From: Dasypus novemcinctus
Taxonomy: Eukaryota > Chordata > Mammalia > Cingulata > Dasypodidae
DNA length: 64,000 nt
Reading direction: 5' to 3'
NCBI RefSeq assembly: GCF_030445035.2
Contig: NC_080694.1
Span: forward strand, 68,649,147-68,713,146
Each line of letters begins with the position of its first letter. Position 1 is the stretch's first letter. Of the stretch, positions 1 through 11,577 are shown piece after piece. The translations under genes and the position numbers were made by a program. Under the pieces are notes generated by a model. That model was given only the letters and a program-made list of their open reading frames with translations. It was not told the DNA's origin and did no database searches.

Positions 1-21
1 TCCTCCCTCTTCCTCTGTCAG

Positions 22-86
22 CTCGTCCATTTGAAAACTGGATCGCATTTTCATACCTGGACGGCCCGGAGCCCGTGTGTTCCCAG
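22..86 (+). other. Exon-like block upstream of tRNA-Phe (copy A)
   Basis: A pyrimidine tract ending CTCTGTCAG at 21 precedes a 65-bp block that ends in CCCAG followed by GTGAGTGAGG. This is a good 3' splice site, a short block and a very good 5' splice site. The same arrangement occurs at 22015-22080 and 56261-56326, where the block is 66 bp. I know of no gene to assign it to, and copy A is one base shorter than the others. Whether it is spliced is unknown. Confidence 0.4.
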
Positions 87-188
87 GTGAGTGAGGAGGT
101 GAAGTTCAAAGGGTCAGCATACTGGAACATTGCTAATGAAAACCTGGTCATCTTTCTTAGAAAAACGTCCAAAACCTACTTCTACACA

Positions 189-261
189 CCCGGGATGGCT
201 CAGGTGGGAGAGCGTTAGACTGAACATCTAAAGGTCCCTGGTTTGATCCCGGGCCTTGGCA
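189..261 (+). pseudogene. tRNA-Phe(GAA) pseudogene, copy A
   Basis: The 73-bp block keeps the D arm, the anticodon loop with GAA at 222-224 and a B-box-like GGTTTGATCCC. The acceptor stem no longer pairs (CCCGGGA against CCTTGGC), A37 is replaced by C, and the T loop carries TTTGATC. Position and flanks match the better copies at 22193 and 56443. A long T run follows within 10 bp, so pol III transcription is not excluded, but a functional tRNA-Phe is unlikely. Confidence 0.8.
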
Positions 262-399
262 TTTATTTTTTTCTTCGGTGCTGGCGTACTTCTTTTCCTT
301 CCCTTAACGCTGCATACCAATCCCCAAAAGTGTATATATTCCTAGGTTAATTCCTTTTTTGCTAATCCAATCAAGGAGTATACATATAGATTTGTTCTT

Positions 400-890
400 T
401 TGTTTAAAAAAATCAATTTTATTCATACATAGTAATAATGCATAAAATCCAAAGTGTACAATCCATTGTATTTGGTATAATCATTTACTTGACCATACAT
501 CACCTCAATCAACATTACATTATTTTCATTATTTCAATAATAATTATATTAATGAAAAAAAACTAACAAAAAATTTCTTTACTCATCAATCTTTCTATCC
601 TTCCCCTGCTGTACATAGCTGCTAAATTTGGCTATTTTTTCACAATTACTTTTTTTAATTTTAAAGCAATTTTATCAAGATATCTTCATATACCTTACGC
701 TCTATCCAAAGTGTATACTCACTGACTTTTTGTGTAATCACAACAAAACACTTAAGAACAATTTCATAACTCCACAAAGTAAAGCTCCACACCTCTCTCT
801 TTTTTTAATCGCTTTCTCCTTTGGTTGTTTATTCCACTCAGGTCTTCCATGAAGTGTTATCTAACAGAGTGGATATTTTATTCAAAATTA
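400..890 (-). mobile_element. L1 3' UTR fragments, antisense (copy A)
   Basis: Two stretches (about 400-540 and 640-890) match the ancient mammalian L1M 3' end read on the minus strand: TTTTATTCATACATAG-like and 'TATCCAAAGTGTATAC'-type phrases, as in the related blocks at 22400 and 56650. No coding capacity remains. The element predates the segmental duplication because all three copies carry it. Confidence 0.7.
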
Positions 891-896
891 GGATGG

Positions 897-1469
897 TGAG
901 GTAACAAGCATGCTACCATCGCTGGGCAGGCCCAGCACGTTGAGATGAGGCCTCGTCTCCTGCTGGGTGAGTGCTTGGTGCGGGTAGATTGTCGGCCCCC
1001 TGCTACTCTTGCCCGTAACGGCTGCCTCCTCTATCACCCAGCATCTGGTCTCCATAGGGGCCGCCCTAGGGTAATCGGCCTGCCTCTCCCGCACCTCACC
1101 AGAACCCAACCCACAACTTCCCCTTATCTTCTGCCCCAGCCCCCATATACCCCCCGCCAGAATGATAACTTCACCTCTGCCCCTTTACCTAGCAACAGCC
1201 TCCAACAACCAATCGGAGGTCGCCTTCAGCTTAAGCCAATCCGCACCCCACACGTCGCCCCTTACCCTCGTACCTCACCCCCAACCGTCCCCCAGCCAAT
1301 CAGCGGCCTCCCCTCACACACATTGCCTTATTTGGCTTGGCCTTGCTACCGCCAGCGCCCTGGCCTATATAAACGCTTGTCTTCCTCAATAAAGCAGACG
1401 CGTTGCCGCCACTCTCCGTCTCCACAGCGTCCGCCCTTGACACCGCCCGCTGTCCGCTGTGCGCCCTCA
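897..1469 (+). mobile_element. Solo LTR, class II-like ERV, copy A only
   Basis: A 573-bp block begins TGAGGTAAC and ends GCCCTCA, flanked by the perfect 6-bp direct repeat GGATGG (891-896 and 1470-1475). It contains three CCAAT boxes (about 1209, 1236 and 1296), a TATATAA at 1366-1372 and an AATAAA at 1388-1393, the expected U3-R order on the plus strand. A 6-bp duplication is typical of class II (beta-like) retroviruses. Copies B and C are uninterrupted here, so it inserted after copy A separated. Intact repeats and many CpGs suggest a fairly young insertion. Confidence 0.88.
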
Positions 1470-1475
1470 GGATGG

Positions 1476-2637
1476 GGCAAGAATTTCCAACACCGTACCT
1501 AATGCCATTGTACTTACTCATTTCTACTCTGAAGATATCTACCTGTGTGGTGGGCGAGGGGTGTTTTTAACCACAAGAAATGTGGAGAAGAAATGTAATA
1601 ACAGAACCACTATGCCCTGTGTGTATCTATTTGATGCAGTATACACAAGGGAAATGAAATTTTGCAAATCAAAATTCTACATTTCTGAGTCCATTCCATT
1701 ATTAAACTGTGGGATTAAGGAAATTGTCAAACAATACAGAGCTTTTAAACCATTACAAGAATATCCCCAAGTTTCTTGCATCAAGATATCTCTGCAGCCT
1801 TGCACGCCTATCTGGAATATACACTTTTTATGTTACTCCTGGTTTTGGATCCAGGCGAGGATGAAAATAAGCATTTCTATGTGAACCATGTTCTGAAACA
1901 TTCACAAGGACCCAGAATCCTGAAAAATGAAAGCAGGTGGACAGTAGAGGCATCAGGACTCAGGTGCACACATCTGATTATCTTATGCTCTAACTTCAAT
2001 ATCTTTCATGAAGTTATTTGTTAGAAATAATGCTTTATTTTTATCTTTTTGAACTATTTTTTTCTTTTTTTAAATACTGTTTAAGGTATAAAGTGTCTAG
2101 TTTTCATTGACAGCCTTGAACACTGTGTCAGGAGAAAACATTTTACACTACTCCAACATCAGAACTCTTCAAGTGGCAGAGAGAGAGAGAGAGAGAACAT
2201 TACCATTATTTTAGAAGTCCATTACCCATCCTCCATTTTGCACTTTTCCCTCCTTGGAAAAATACAACCATAATAATGCTTGTGATAATCATTCATTTCT
2301 TTTTATTTATTAGCTTTCCCAGATAACAGTGTATCCATTACAAGAGAGTATTTAAATTGTTGAGTTTGCCATTTTCATATATTAAATCATGCCATATTTG
2401 TTTTGCGGTATTTTCTTGTTAGGAAAATAGTAGATTAATATTTCATTTTCTGTGCTTTCCAGATTTTTCTTTATTGAATCTAATTTTATAGCTGCCAGGG
2501 AAATGTGTTGTCTTTTACTAATTATACTAAATTTTAGATTTCTTCAGTTGATCTTTGTACACTTTACAATCTGTAAAACAAATTCACAATTCCTTTCTTC
2601 TTTTCTAACTATCAAAACTTTTTAGGGGGTGGAAGTA
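1476..2637. other. Unassigned segment shared by A, B and C
   Basis: This stretch is paralogous to about 22,930-23,630 plus 27,165-27,351 plus 36,312-36,560 in B, and to 57,100-58,190 in C. It is AT-rich and contains a (GA)n run near 2175-2195. I do not recognise any gene in it. Short open frames in the three copies do not keep a common length, which argues against coding. Confidence 0.6.
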
Positions 2638-2641
2638 GGTC

Positions 2642-3034
2642 TGTACATATGCAAGGCCAGGACTCAGTAAAAATTTTGTGAAGGAAATTTTATTTATGAG
2701 CAGCCAGGCTCCGTGGACTCCTGTCCTAATAAAAACCGAGCCCCGAATAGGATATTTCAGTTTCTTTTATACAGAGGATGTAGGAGTCTGGAGTAAAATG
2801 GTTGTGTTTATATGCAAAAGGACTTTTTGTCAGTTTCTTAGTGTTTCGAGTATTTTATCTGATTATCACATAGGCCTTGAATTAACACATACTCTCTAGG
2901 TAAGTCTGAATTAACACATACCCCCACTCATCTCTTCCACATTCCAGGTAAGCTTGATTTAACATATTTAGTTTACACACACAGCCCACGTTATTAATGA
3001 AGAAACATACAGTCCCCACACACATCCCACATCA
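2642..3034 (-). repeat. 3' LTR of the class I provirus
   Basis: This is the left, element-3' LTR, similar to 8799-9230 and to the solo LTR at 58196-58651. Shared phrases include GCAAGGCCAGGACTC, CTAATAAAAACCGAG and TTGAATTAACACATAC. The element-5' edge at 3034 abuts a purine-rich tract on the minus strand, as expected for a polypurine tract. Confidence 0.75.
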
Positions 3035-4232
3035 TTCCCCTCTTGATGCCAGCTTAACTTGTTAAGCTTTGGCATCATTATTGTTGGAGTTATGAGGTGG
3101 GTGGCTACAGTTGTTTTGATTGATTAACCCACTTATTAAGTTCCCAGTGAGGGCTCAAAGGCAAAGCCCCTGGGCAATATCCAGGGCTTTTTCCTGTTCC
3201 CAGAAGAAGTTTCTGTACTGAACAAAAACTCCTTAGAAAAATACAACCATAATAATGCTTGTGATAATCATTATTTCACAAGCATTGTGAGGTGGGGGCT
3301 CTCCAGCAGCCGTCCTGGGGGTTACCAGTGCTTACGTGGATCTCTTGCCAGGCTCCAGATCTATCCATTAATTTTAAATTTTCCCTTTAGAGAGTTTACA
3401 CCTTTAATCTTAAAGGGGTGCTGAAGGGAGATGATCTTTTTTCTGTAGCTACTTCCTGATGGCCATGGACTGTAGTCTCTACCTGACAAGGTGTAAAAAC
3501 TTTGTTATTTTATTTTAACTGGAGAAAGATGGATCCGGCATTCTGTATGAAGCTGGATGAGGTTTTCACATGGTTAACAAGACGCCCGTTCTGAAAGAAA
3601 CCAACTTAATTAGAACTTTGGGAATACATGGTTTCTTTAAGAGGACACTGGATTACAGAAGTAGAAAAGATTAGGTGTCTTCAAAGATGTCACCTTTTGA
3701 AAGTTGGTGGGGAACATTATATATATACTAAGTTATTTTATGGTCTTGGGTAACCCTAGAGAGAAATTGTAATAGACAATGGGATTAGGCATAAATCATT
3801 AATATTCGTTTTTATGGTAGAGAGAAATGAGAAGAGGTATTTCTTCTATCTGTTAAGACAAAGGAGATGAAAAGAGGCAAGGATGATTTTGACATAGACA
3901 TTACTTAGCTTTATTTTTTGAAGACGCATCCCAGGTTGTTCAATGACTGGCGCTCGTGTGTTTCATCAGATGCTTCTGGTGAATTGGTACTCTTGGTGAG
4001 CTGACTTTATTCAGGATTAGTGCATGAAGCTGGACATTTCTTTAACTTTAATAGCTGTGGGAGTCATCAGAACTAGAGAGTAAAGGTTTTATATTTTGGC
4101 TTTATTGAGTAACTCCTGATAATTTTTTGACTGTTTTGACCAGGCTCTTTTTTTTTAGAATCCATTTGGTTAGCCTGATTAGGGCATTTTTTCCCCAATG
4201 AGTGCCTTGGTGAAGTTCAGGAAGGACTTTTT

Positions 4233-4622
4233 TTTTAAGATTTATTTTTTATTTCTCTCCCCTTTCCCCACCTCCCCCACCACCACCCCCCCTGCAGTTG
4301 TCTGCTATCTGTGTCCATTCGCTGTGTGTTAATCTGTGTTTCTTTCTGTTGTGTCATCTTGTTGTGTCAACTCTCCCTGTATGCAGCGCCATCTTGGGCA
4401 GGCTGCATTTTCTTTCGTGCTGGGCGGCTCTCCTTATGGGGTGCACTTCTTGCATGTGGGGCTCCCCTACGCGGGGGACACCCCTGCATGGCAGGGCACT
4501 CGTTGCGCGCATCAGCACTGCACATGGGCCAGCTCCACACAGGTCAAGGAGGCCCAGGGCTTGAACCTCGGACCTCCCATGTGGTAGGCGGATGCCCTAT
4601 CCATTGGGCCAACTCCGCTTCC
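4233..4622 (-). mobile_element. DAS-family SINE, antisense
   Basis: A full-length tRNA-derived SINE of the armadillo DAS type lies reversed, with its A-rich tail read as TTTTTTAAGATTTATT at the left and its tRNA-like head at the right (GGACCTCCCATGTGG). The target repeat CAGGAAGGACTTTT occurs at about 4218-4231 and 4623-4636. It lies in the provirus interior and is therefore younger than the provirus. Confidence 0.88.
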
Positions 4623-7600
4623 CAGGAAGGACTTTTTACTGCACTGCTCTGGCAGGTATATCTGAGTATTTTTAACAAGCCACCTATCAGTGTCCAGGGT
4701 GAACCCTAAGCGAGCTGCCCTGATTTGTTTACCCTGGGTACACTGTGGAACTTTAGGTACTAGTACAGGTGTTGGAATAAGGGGTAGGAGGGAAACCTGG
4801 GTTGAGAGTTTGATATACCCTTGTTTGCACCTTGGGGGCTTTTAGTAATTGAGCCTGGTATTAATTAACCAATTTCCTGTAAATCACTAGTTGCCTTGGG
4901 CTCAAGCACATCCTTCACCTAGTGTGGGAAGAAGGATGTGAGAGGTTGTCCCTAAGTTAATTTGATGGCCCTTTAATTAAAAGGGTTTTTGGCCCCATTG
5001 TTCTCAGGCAAGGTGGCCACTTTTTTATTCTATAGACATGTTTACTAACTATTCAGAAAATGAGGTTGATCAGGACTTTTAACATGTTTAATGCTTTTCT
5101 GTATATGATGTATTAGAAACATTACCATAGTTATCAGACATATATCTAGAATAGGATATAGGTACAGTACTTAATACTAATTAATGAATCGCTTAATGTA
5201 TAAGTTCTTTGAGCTGTAATTAATAGCTTTAAGTTTCAGGTCTGCAATACCATACAGGTTATTTTTCCATGGGAGCAAGCTATAGTGCCAATTGTGTTTA
5301 AGTTCTACTTACAGTATTCTGGTATTATCTCTCCATTTTGTATGTTCTCCACAGAAGCTGTAGCACCATTGACCCCAGAGAGAAACTAGGGAGTAGATCT
5401 TATTGGCTTGGTGCATAACGTTCTCTGGCACTATAAATAATGCCAGTTTGGAGAAAATATTATTGTACATTTGGCTGTACTTAGCCACTGCTGGCTGCTG
5501 CAGGAGCTCAAAAGTTTCCATCCACTTTAGGAGCATGACCAGAGATGTAGTAGATACTTCTATTGTTTTAGGGGTCAGTGACCAAACTAGCCAATAACTC
5601 ACGTGAAGAAGCACCCTGCATGTACTGGGCACCTGGTTTGAATGCACAAGAAATTTTGGCAATATTGAAGTTTATCTCTTGATGTTTATACATCTTTTAA
5701 ACACTTTTAATGCAATGTACTACATATTAAATGAACTTTCAGTACTTTGCATTTTACTTTTACATTTTTTCCATGAAGATGTTAATTACACAGTTATTTT
5801 ATTTAGCAGTAGAGGAGAGGGAAAAACAACTTTTTTATTTTTAAAATGAAAACTGGAAGATTCCCAATTGAATCAATATAACTTCAACTGACAGCACTTG
5901 AATATGCATATTGAGGTGACTTTCAGACAGGTTTTATTGTTATGAAGTTTCTTTTTCATCAATACCAATTTAGATTTTTAATTAATAATGGCTTATTAGA
6001 ACTAACCATTTAAATACTTTAATTTGGAAGATGTTCTCACAAATTTTTAATACTTAAACATAATTACATAGACTGGTTAATTTACCTTAAATTACAATTG
6101 GCAGCTGATGGATTTTGCTTTAGGAGAGGGCAAATTTACATATTTTAACCTAATTTTATTAAACACAAATTTACAGTTTTTTATTAAACACAAATTTACA
6201 GTTTTTTATTATTTTAAAGATCTAATACATACAATGTTAACTTATTAACCTGGTATTTTACAAACAAAAGAAAAATTTCCCTGAAGTTTTTCTGCTGTTT
6301 CCAGACTAAGCATTTGTGGTTTCTCCCCTTTGTGGCTTTTTAAATTAATGGCTTATAATCAAAATGTTTCTGATGTTATGATACAATTTTTGTTTTAGAC
6401 TTGCAGTAACCATAAGCAAAGGCAAACTCAGTTTATAATTACCATCACAATAGTTGAAGTCCAAGGGTAGGTGAAATTAATTATAAAATAACTATAACTA
6501 AAGGTAAATTTAAGTTATAATTACTATTACTATAGTAAGCATTAAATACACTTGAAGTAGTCATAAATAAAAGTAAATACATTTAAGATGACTATTACAA
6601 CAGCTGAGATTTAAGCTACATTTATTCCATTATAATAATTTTAGTCATAAATTATATATATATTATACAATGATTTTAACTTTTAGTTTCTAGAAAGTTT
6701 TTACTTAAAATTAATTTAGGTACCTTTATTTATTAATTATGCATTAAAATAATTTTATTAATAACAATTCTGGACAGTTTTTCTGCCTTTTCCAGCAATT
6801 AAATAAATTTAACTTATGAGTTATGCATTAAATTTACTAGCAAGACAGTATTGGCATTCAAAGATACATTTCCAGTTACATTTTACTGTCACTCAACTTG
6901 TAACAGGTGAACTTTAAATTCGATTTTTTTAGGCACAAGCAAACTGACAAAGTTAAATAGATCTTAAAGTTGAACACAAAATTAAGCACAGATTAAAACA
7001 AAATAATTTTATTCCTTTGCATTTCTGGGGCAGTTTTAGACTTGGGAGACAGGCTGATTAAATTTTAACATGAAGTTGCCAAGCCAAATTGTGTTTTTTC
7101 TTTGCAGTTTTCCATTTTATGATTTTATTGTCTGAAAGTTTCCAGTTAAACCAGCCATCAAAAGGCCATGAACTCATTTGTAGCTAATTGTTCTAGCTAA
7201 CAGGCTCTGGGTTTCTGAGGCAATAGCTTTCTTGTTAGACCAAGGCACTTTAGCAGTTTCATAACCTTTAAAATATTCCAAAGCATTTTAACATAGACCT
7301 GCAAAGAGATATTCAGTAGCAGAAAAGCAAATCATGGGCAAAGGTTAATCATGCAAAGGAATCCTGGCCTGTGACTGCCCCAGGGGAAAGGAACTTCCAT
7401 TGCATTCATCCTGGCTCTGCCAGGTGCCTTTCCACCTCCCCCATCCCAGGCAGCTGGGTTTGGTCAGACAGGAACACAGCTTTCAAAGGCATGGACCTGC
7501 TGGGAGGGGTAAGCCCTTGGCTCTCCGCCATTGTCCTACAACCCCTCCCCCCAGGGGAAGGGGTGGGAGAAGGCAATGGCAGGCAAGTCCCAGGACAAGA

Positions 7601-8776
7601 GCTGCTAAAATGGTTTGAAGAACCTTTACAGGGCCGGGTGCTCACCCAGGGGAGAACTTTGTCTTGGCAGGGCCATGATTATTCTGACTGGGGACAGATT
7701 TAATAAGCTATGCAGCATAGCCATGGACACAGAGAATTCCCGAGCCCTGGCAAATGGTGAGAACGGTACACAACATCAGGAAAGGATTCAGAAGCAAGAG
7801 AGCGGAGCACACAAACAGACTCTGCAGTCTGCTTTATAAACTATAATTATTCTACTCCTTTGTTAATGGCAGGGGAGGGGCTCTTGCCCAACCAAAGTTT
7901 ACCATTTCACACAATCTACCACTACCACCTGGAGGCATGAAAACACACACACTGGCATAGAATAAACACAGACAGAAGCACAAAGCCCATCAATCCGGCC
8001 CATAATTTTCATCCCTCCTGCACAGCTGCCCCTGAGCTACAGCCTGTCAACTATTGCTATTCTAGGGAGGGGGAACTTTCAACACCAAACTTAAAACAGG
8101 ACTTTTTGCTTATCCTTGCTGTTTACAAAACAAGTTTATTTGCAATCCAGCACCAAAACAAAGGCTTATTTCTGGCTAAACATTTTCACCAGTTAGCTCA
8201 TATTCAGACCAAGTTTTATTACAAAAACCAATCCATTTTTTTCTATAACCAAAATTTTCCAAATCCAGACCAATTTTTCAGTATGCATTAGGATTTAAAC
8301 CCATCAACATTCTTTTTCAATAATCAAACCTTCACTATCTTAGTGGAGGCAGAACCTGAACCAGATGCTAACCCACAGTTAGCTAAACCTAAACATAAGG
8401 ATTTTTTTCTTTACTTTCAGACCTGGAGAAGATGGCTTCCCCCAAATTTCTGGAGGTACTGGGGTCTTCTTTTTGGGAGCTGATCAGGCTCCCATTCTAG
8501 TATTTAACTTTAGGTTTTCCTGACAATATCCCCTCCCCCCCCTCCAGGAGGGTCTTACCTGTTTGGTGTACAGAACTTTTCATTCCCAGAATTTCATTTT
8601 AGATCTACCAGTGCATCTGATTGTCCCCCGGAGGACTCCTGTGGAGCCCACATCCTTTGTCTGGACAGAAAGGAGTCCAAGGGCTCCCAGATTTGGGGTT
8701 CACTTGAGCCCTCCTGGCTTCCTCAGAGATATCCAAAAGGAGTAGCAAAGTGCTGCCATCTCTGGCCTTCATTGCT

Positions 8777-8794
8777 ATCCCGGACAAGCCCCAA
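8777..8794 (-). other. Primer-binding-site-like sequence (tRNA-Pro type)
   Basis: On the minus strand, four bases after the LTR end, lies TTGGGGCTTGTCCGGGAT. It is close to the tRNA-Pro primer site of murine-leukaemia-type retroviruses. This fixes the orientation of the fossil as minus and supports class I assignment. Confidence 0.7.
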
Positions 8795-8798
8795 GAAG

Positions 8799-9230
8799 TG
8801 TTGTGGAAGCTGAGAGATTCAATGATCGTGTATGGAAGGCCAGGACTCTAATAATTTTGGGAAGGAAAATTTACTTATGAGTGGCCAGGCTTGGCAGACT
8901 CCTGTCTGAATAAAAATCAAGCTCCAAACAGGATATTTGGGTTTCAGGAGTTAAATGGTGGTGTTTATATGCAATAGGAATTTTGTTAGTTTCTTAGAGT
9001 TTCAAGTGTTTTATCTGAGTATCAGATAGGTCTTGAATTAACATACTCTCTAGGTAAGTAGCAGATAGGTCTTGAATTAACACATACTCTCTAGGAAAGT
9101 CTGAATTAACACATACCCCCCACACTTATCTTCCACATTCCAGGTAAGTTTAAATTAACATAGTTAGCTTACACACACAGCCTAGGTTATTTATGAAGAA
9201 ACTTATAGCCTGCCCACACAGCCCATATCA
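8799..9230 (-). repeat. 5' LTR of the class I provirus
   Basis: This right-hand LTR runs TGTTGTGG...CCCATATCA on the plus strand. It carries a tandem duplication of about 45 bp near 9020-9095 that is also present in the solo LTR of copy C but not in the left LTR. The adjoining host sequence, CTGAGCAATTGAG, continues the DAS SINE that was the target. Confidence 0.78.
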
Positions 9231-9390
9231 GCCTGAGCAATTGAGTTCCCACCTACCACATGGGATGTCTCTGGTTTAGTTCTCCTGTGCCTCCTAAAGA
9301 AACAAGGAAAATGAAGAGACACAGTGAGTGCAAACAACGAAGGTGTGGGAAGAAATAAATAAATAAATATAATATAATATTTTTAAGAAC
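9231..9390 (+). mobile_element. Short DAS/tRNA-derived SINE (target of the provirus)
   Basis: A tRNA-like head (GAGCAATTGAGTTCCCACC, then GGTTTAGTTCTCCTGTGCC) leads into an A-rich body and an (AAAT)n tail at about 9355-9380. The uninterrupted paralog is at 36585-36740 and the C copy is at 58656-58800. The provirus inserted within its 5' end. Confidence 0.75.
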
Positions 9391-9516
9391 TCTTTCGCCT
9401 TCCTTTGTCTGGTTTTATTACAAATAATTAGGACCTCCAGGACACTGGGATATTAGTGAGTAGAAGGGATGATTCCTGGTGCAGGCCATGGCTTCACAAT
9501 CTCAGACTCAAAGTTT

Positions 9517-9910
9517 TTAAGTTTTTACATCAAAGTGTAATATCTTTTGTAGATTATTTCTGTATTTTTGAAATGAGGTTAAAGAAGTTTTCTTCGATGT
9601 CTGCATTAAGAGTTGTATCATGGATGGGCACTCGATTACATGAAATGCTTTTTCTTCCTCTACTGAGGTGAAGATGATTTTTTTCTTTAATTTCTTCATG
9701 TGCTGAATCACAACTCTTAGTGCAATGTCAAATCGACCACCAATTATGGTACTGGACGCAGGTGGCTATTTGTGTTCACACATAAGATTGGCCTGTTATT
9801 TTCCTTTCTTACACTGTCTTCCTCTGGATTTTGTAATATGGGGATCCAGGCTTATAGAAGAGATGGAGAGTCTTCCCTCTAGTGCTGCATTTGGAAGTGT
9901 TTGTGTTATT
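9517..9910 (-). mobile_element. L1 ORF2 fragment, antisense (copy A)
   Basis: Read on the minus strand this matches a piece of the L1 ORF2 reverse-transcriptase region. The plus strand shows familiar antisense phrases such as 'GATTGGCCTGTTATTTTCC' and 'TGTCTTCCTCTGG'. It is heavily mutated and is shared with 38490-38890 and 58930-59325, so it predates the duplication. Confidence 0.75.
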
Positions 9911-9916
9911 GAAATT

Positions 9917-10314
9917 TGTGGGGAGCCCTGCAAAGCAGGCTCCAAGGTTCACAGGAACAATGTAGATAAAGAAGAAGGAGCCTCTGGGCAAGGTTGTGTG
10001 CTGAACAAAATATATTAAGTATGGACAGAATTCCAGGAAAACTGTGTTGTCAGAGGGCTAATGTAAAGAAGAACAACTATTGTATTTGTAGTGACCTAGA
10101 AACAAGAGCTTCCCATGATAACTGCTGAATGCTTATGTCACTTAAGGTATAAAATGAAGTGCATGATTAAGCTGGGTGCCTGAGGGAGCTGCAAGCTCCT
10201 GCAGCTCCTCATGGTCCACATGCTTCCTGCTATTTTTTTCTTTCATTTCTTCACACTCTCACCCACCCTCCTCGGAACCGCACAGAACCTGTTTGGCACC
10301 GCAGGGATCCTGCA
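9917..10314 (+). mobile_element. Solo LTR, class II-like ERV (shared by A and C)
   Basis: The block starts TGTGGGGAGCCC and ends CCTGCA, with GAAATT at 9911-9916 and the near-match AGAATT at 10315-10320, a 6-bp target repeat. A TATAAAA lies near 10148. Copy B reads straight through the target (38893 region: GAAATTATACTCCCTGG), so the LTR entered after B separated but before A and C did. The matching copy is at 59331. Confidence 0.8.
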
Positions 10315-11176
10315 AGAATTTAAACTTCCTGGGATGTTTTGCTGAATTTCCAAGGGAACATAGTTAGTCTTAGAGGTTTCTCTACGGGACAATTTTTTAC
10401 TATTTATTCAATTTATTTGACTTTTATTTTCTCCAATTCTCCTACACTGAACCCCACATTTCCTGCTTGAACATTTTACACTTGTGCTGCTCTAAGCTGG
10501 TAGCATTAGCCCATAAAGGGGTAGAAGAAAAGGATCACACATTCCTCTTTAATCAGGGCTACAAACTCTGGTTGCCTCATAATGAAGACAAAGTCAGAAA
10601 TGAGAGCCTCTGGACATAAAGGGGAATCGACTGAGGTGAAGAGAAGAGACCGTCTGGGCACCATGGCTTCCATTAGGAACCAGTGAGGGCGTCTGGCCCT
10701 TCCTGGAGGCCAAAAACATCCATATTTGCTGTTTCTACTTGAGTTAAGTTACATACATAATATCTCTGAAGAATTCACTATTTCATTTAAAGTTTTTAAT
10801 AATTTGGGCAAAATCCTTCACACCATTGCATGTTTTGATCCATCTTTTGGAAATACTCTTCTTTCTGCTCTTTTTCTGTCTAACCTTTTCACTTTTAAGT
10901 CTCAGTTTAGCTTTGGTTCTTCAGGGGTTTATGGAGAGCAGGGTAAAATGCTGTTCAAGTAGGAAATGTGGGGCTGAGTTTGGGGTATGAGAACTGGTGA
11001 TAACGGGGATTGGCATTTTGGGTCAGCCTGTTACAGCGTGTTACACTAAAGTGCCTTGGTTCTTCTGTTAATTACACCATCTTAGTGATGAAATTTAAGG
11101 CAACAGTATGTAATTCTTTTCTTAAGGTGCAGGAAATAAATAATCCAGACCCTCAGCCCATAAACTCACAGTAAAG
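10315..11176. other. Unassigned shared segment between LTR and HMGN1 pseudogene
   Basis: This segment is paralogous to 38,900-39,760 and 59,820-60,600. It is unassigned; part of it (near 10,760-10,830) resembles decayed antisense L1. No open frame is preserved among the three copies beyond about 70 codons. Confidence 0.55.
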
Positions 11177-11188
11177 AAGTTTTTACAG

Positions 11189-11565
11189 GGAGGCGGACTT
11201 TGGCCCGGTGGTTGGGGCGTCCGTCTGCCATATGGGAGGTCCGCGGTTCGGACCCCGGGCCTCCTTGACCCCTGTGGAGCTGGCCATGCGCAGCGCTGAT
11301 GCGCGCGGGGAGTGCCCTGCTGCGCAGGGGTGTCCCCCGCGTGGGGGAGCCCCACGCGCAGGGAGTGCGCCCGTGGGGAGGGCCGCCCAGCGTGAAAGGA
11401 GGGGGCAGCCTGCCCAGGAATGGCGCCGCCCACACTTCCCGTGCAGCTGACGACAACAGAGGCGGACAAGGAAACAAGGCGCAGCGGGTGGACACCAAGA
11501 GCAGACAACCAGGGGAGGGGGGGAAATTAAATAAATAAATAAATCTAAAAAAAAAAAAGAAGAAA
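11189..11565 (+). mobile_element. Full-length DAS SINE, young
   Basis: This is a complete plus-strand DAS SINE with a GC-rich tRNA-like head (GGTGGTTGGGGCGTCCGTC, then GGTTCGGACCCCGGGCC) and an (AAAT)n/poly(A) tail. It is flanked by the perfect 12-bp target repeat AAGTTTTTACAG at 11177-11188 and 11566-11577. It is absent from copies B and C, so it arrived after the duplication. Its high CpG content fits a recent insertion. Confidence 0.92.
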
Positions 11566-11577
11566 AAGTTTTTACAG

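Larger units (their letters stand above)
2642..9230 (-). mobile_element. Class I ERV provirus (fossil), antisense
   Basis: Two related LTRs (2642-3034 and 8799-9230) bound a 5.8-kb interior. On the minus strand the right LTR is followed at 8777-8794 by a primer-binding-site-like sequence close to the tRNA-Pro type used by gammaretroviruses, and the left LTR is preceded by a purine tract at about 3035-3045. A 4-bp flank (GGTC at 2638-2641, drifted on the right) fits class I integration. The interior is AT-rich. I could not recognise gag, pol or env, so it is either non-coding or heavily decayed, and it is plainly broken. A DAS SINE sits at 4233-4622. The target was itself a DAS SINE. C has a solo LTR at this site and B is empty. 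Confidence 0.75.

Noticed and set aside
945-1502. 185-codon plus-strand frame
   Set aside because: It coincides with the solo LTR (897-1469), is C-rich by composition and has no known domain.
4540-4610. tRNA-like sequence with B-box-like text
   Set aside because: It is the tRNA-derived head of a DAS SINE, with SINE body and tail attached, not a tRNA gene.
5309-5662. 117-codon minus-strand frame
   Set aside because: It lies in the interior of the class I fossil. I could not match it to a known protein and did not pursue it as a gene.
11122-11508. 128- and 110-codon frames
   Set aside because: They are the reverse strand of a young, GC-rich DAS SINE. The same frames recur at 18,720-19,149 and 4,298-4,709, wherever that SINE occurs.
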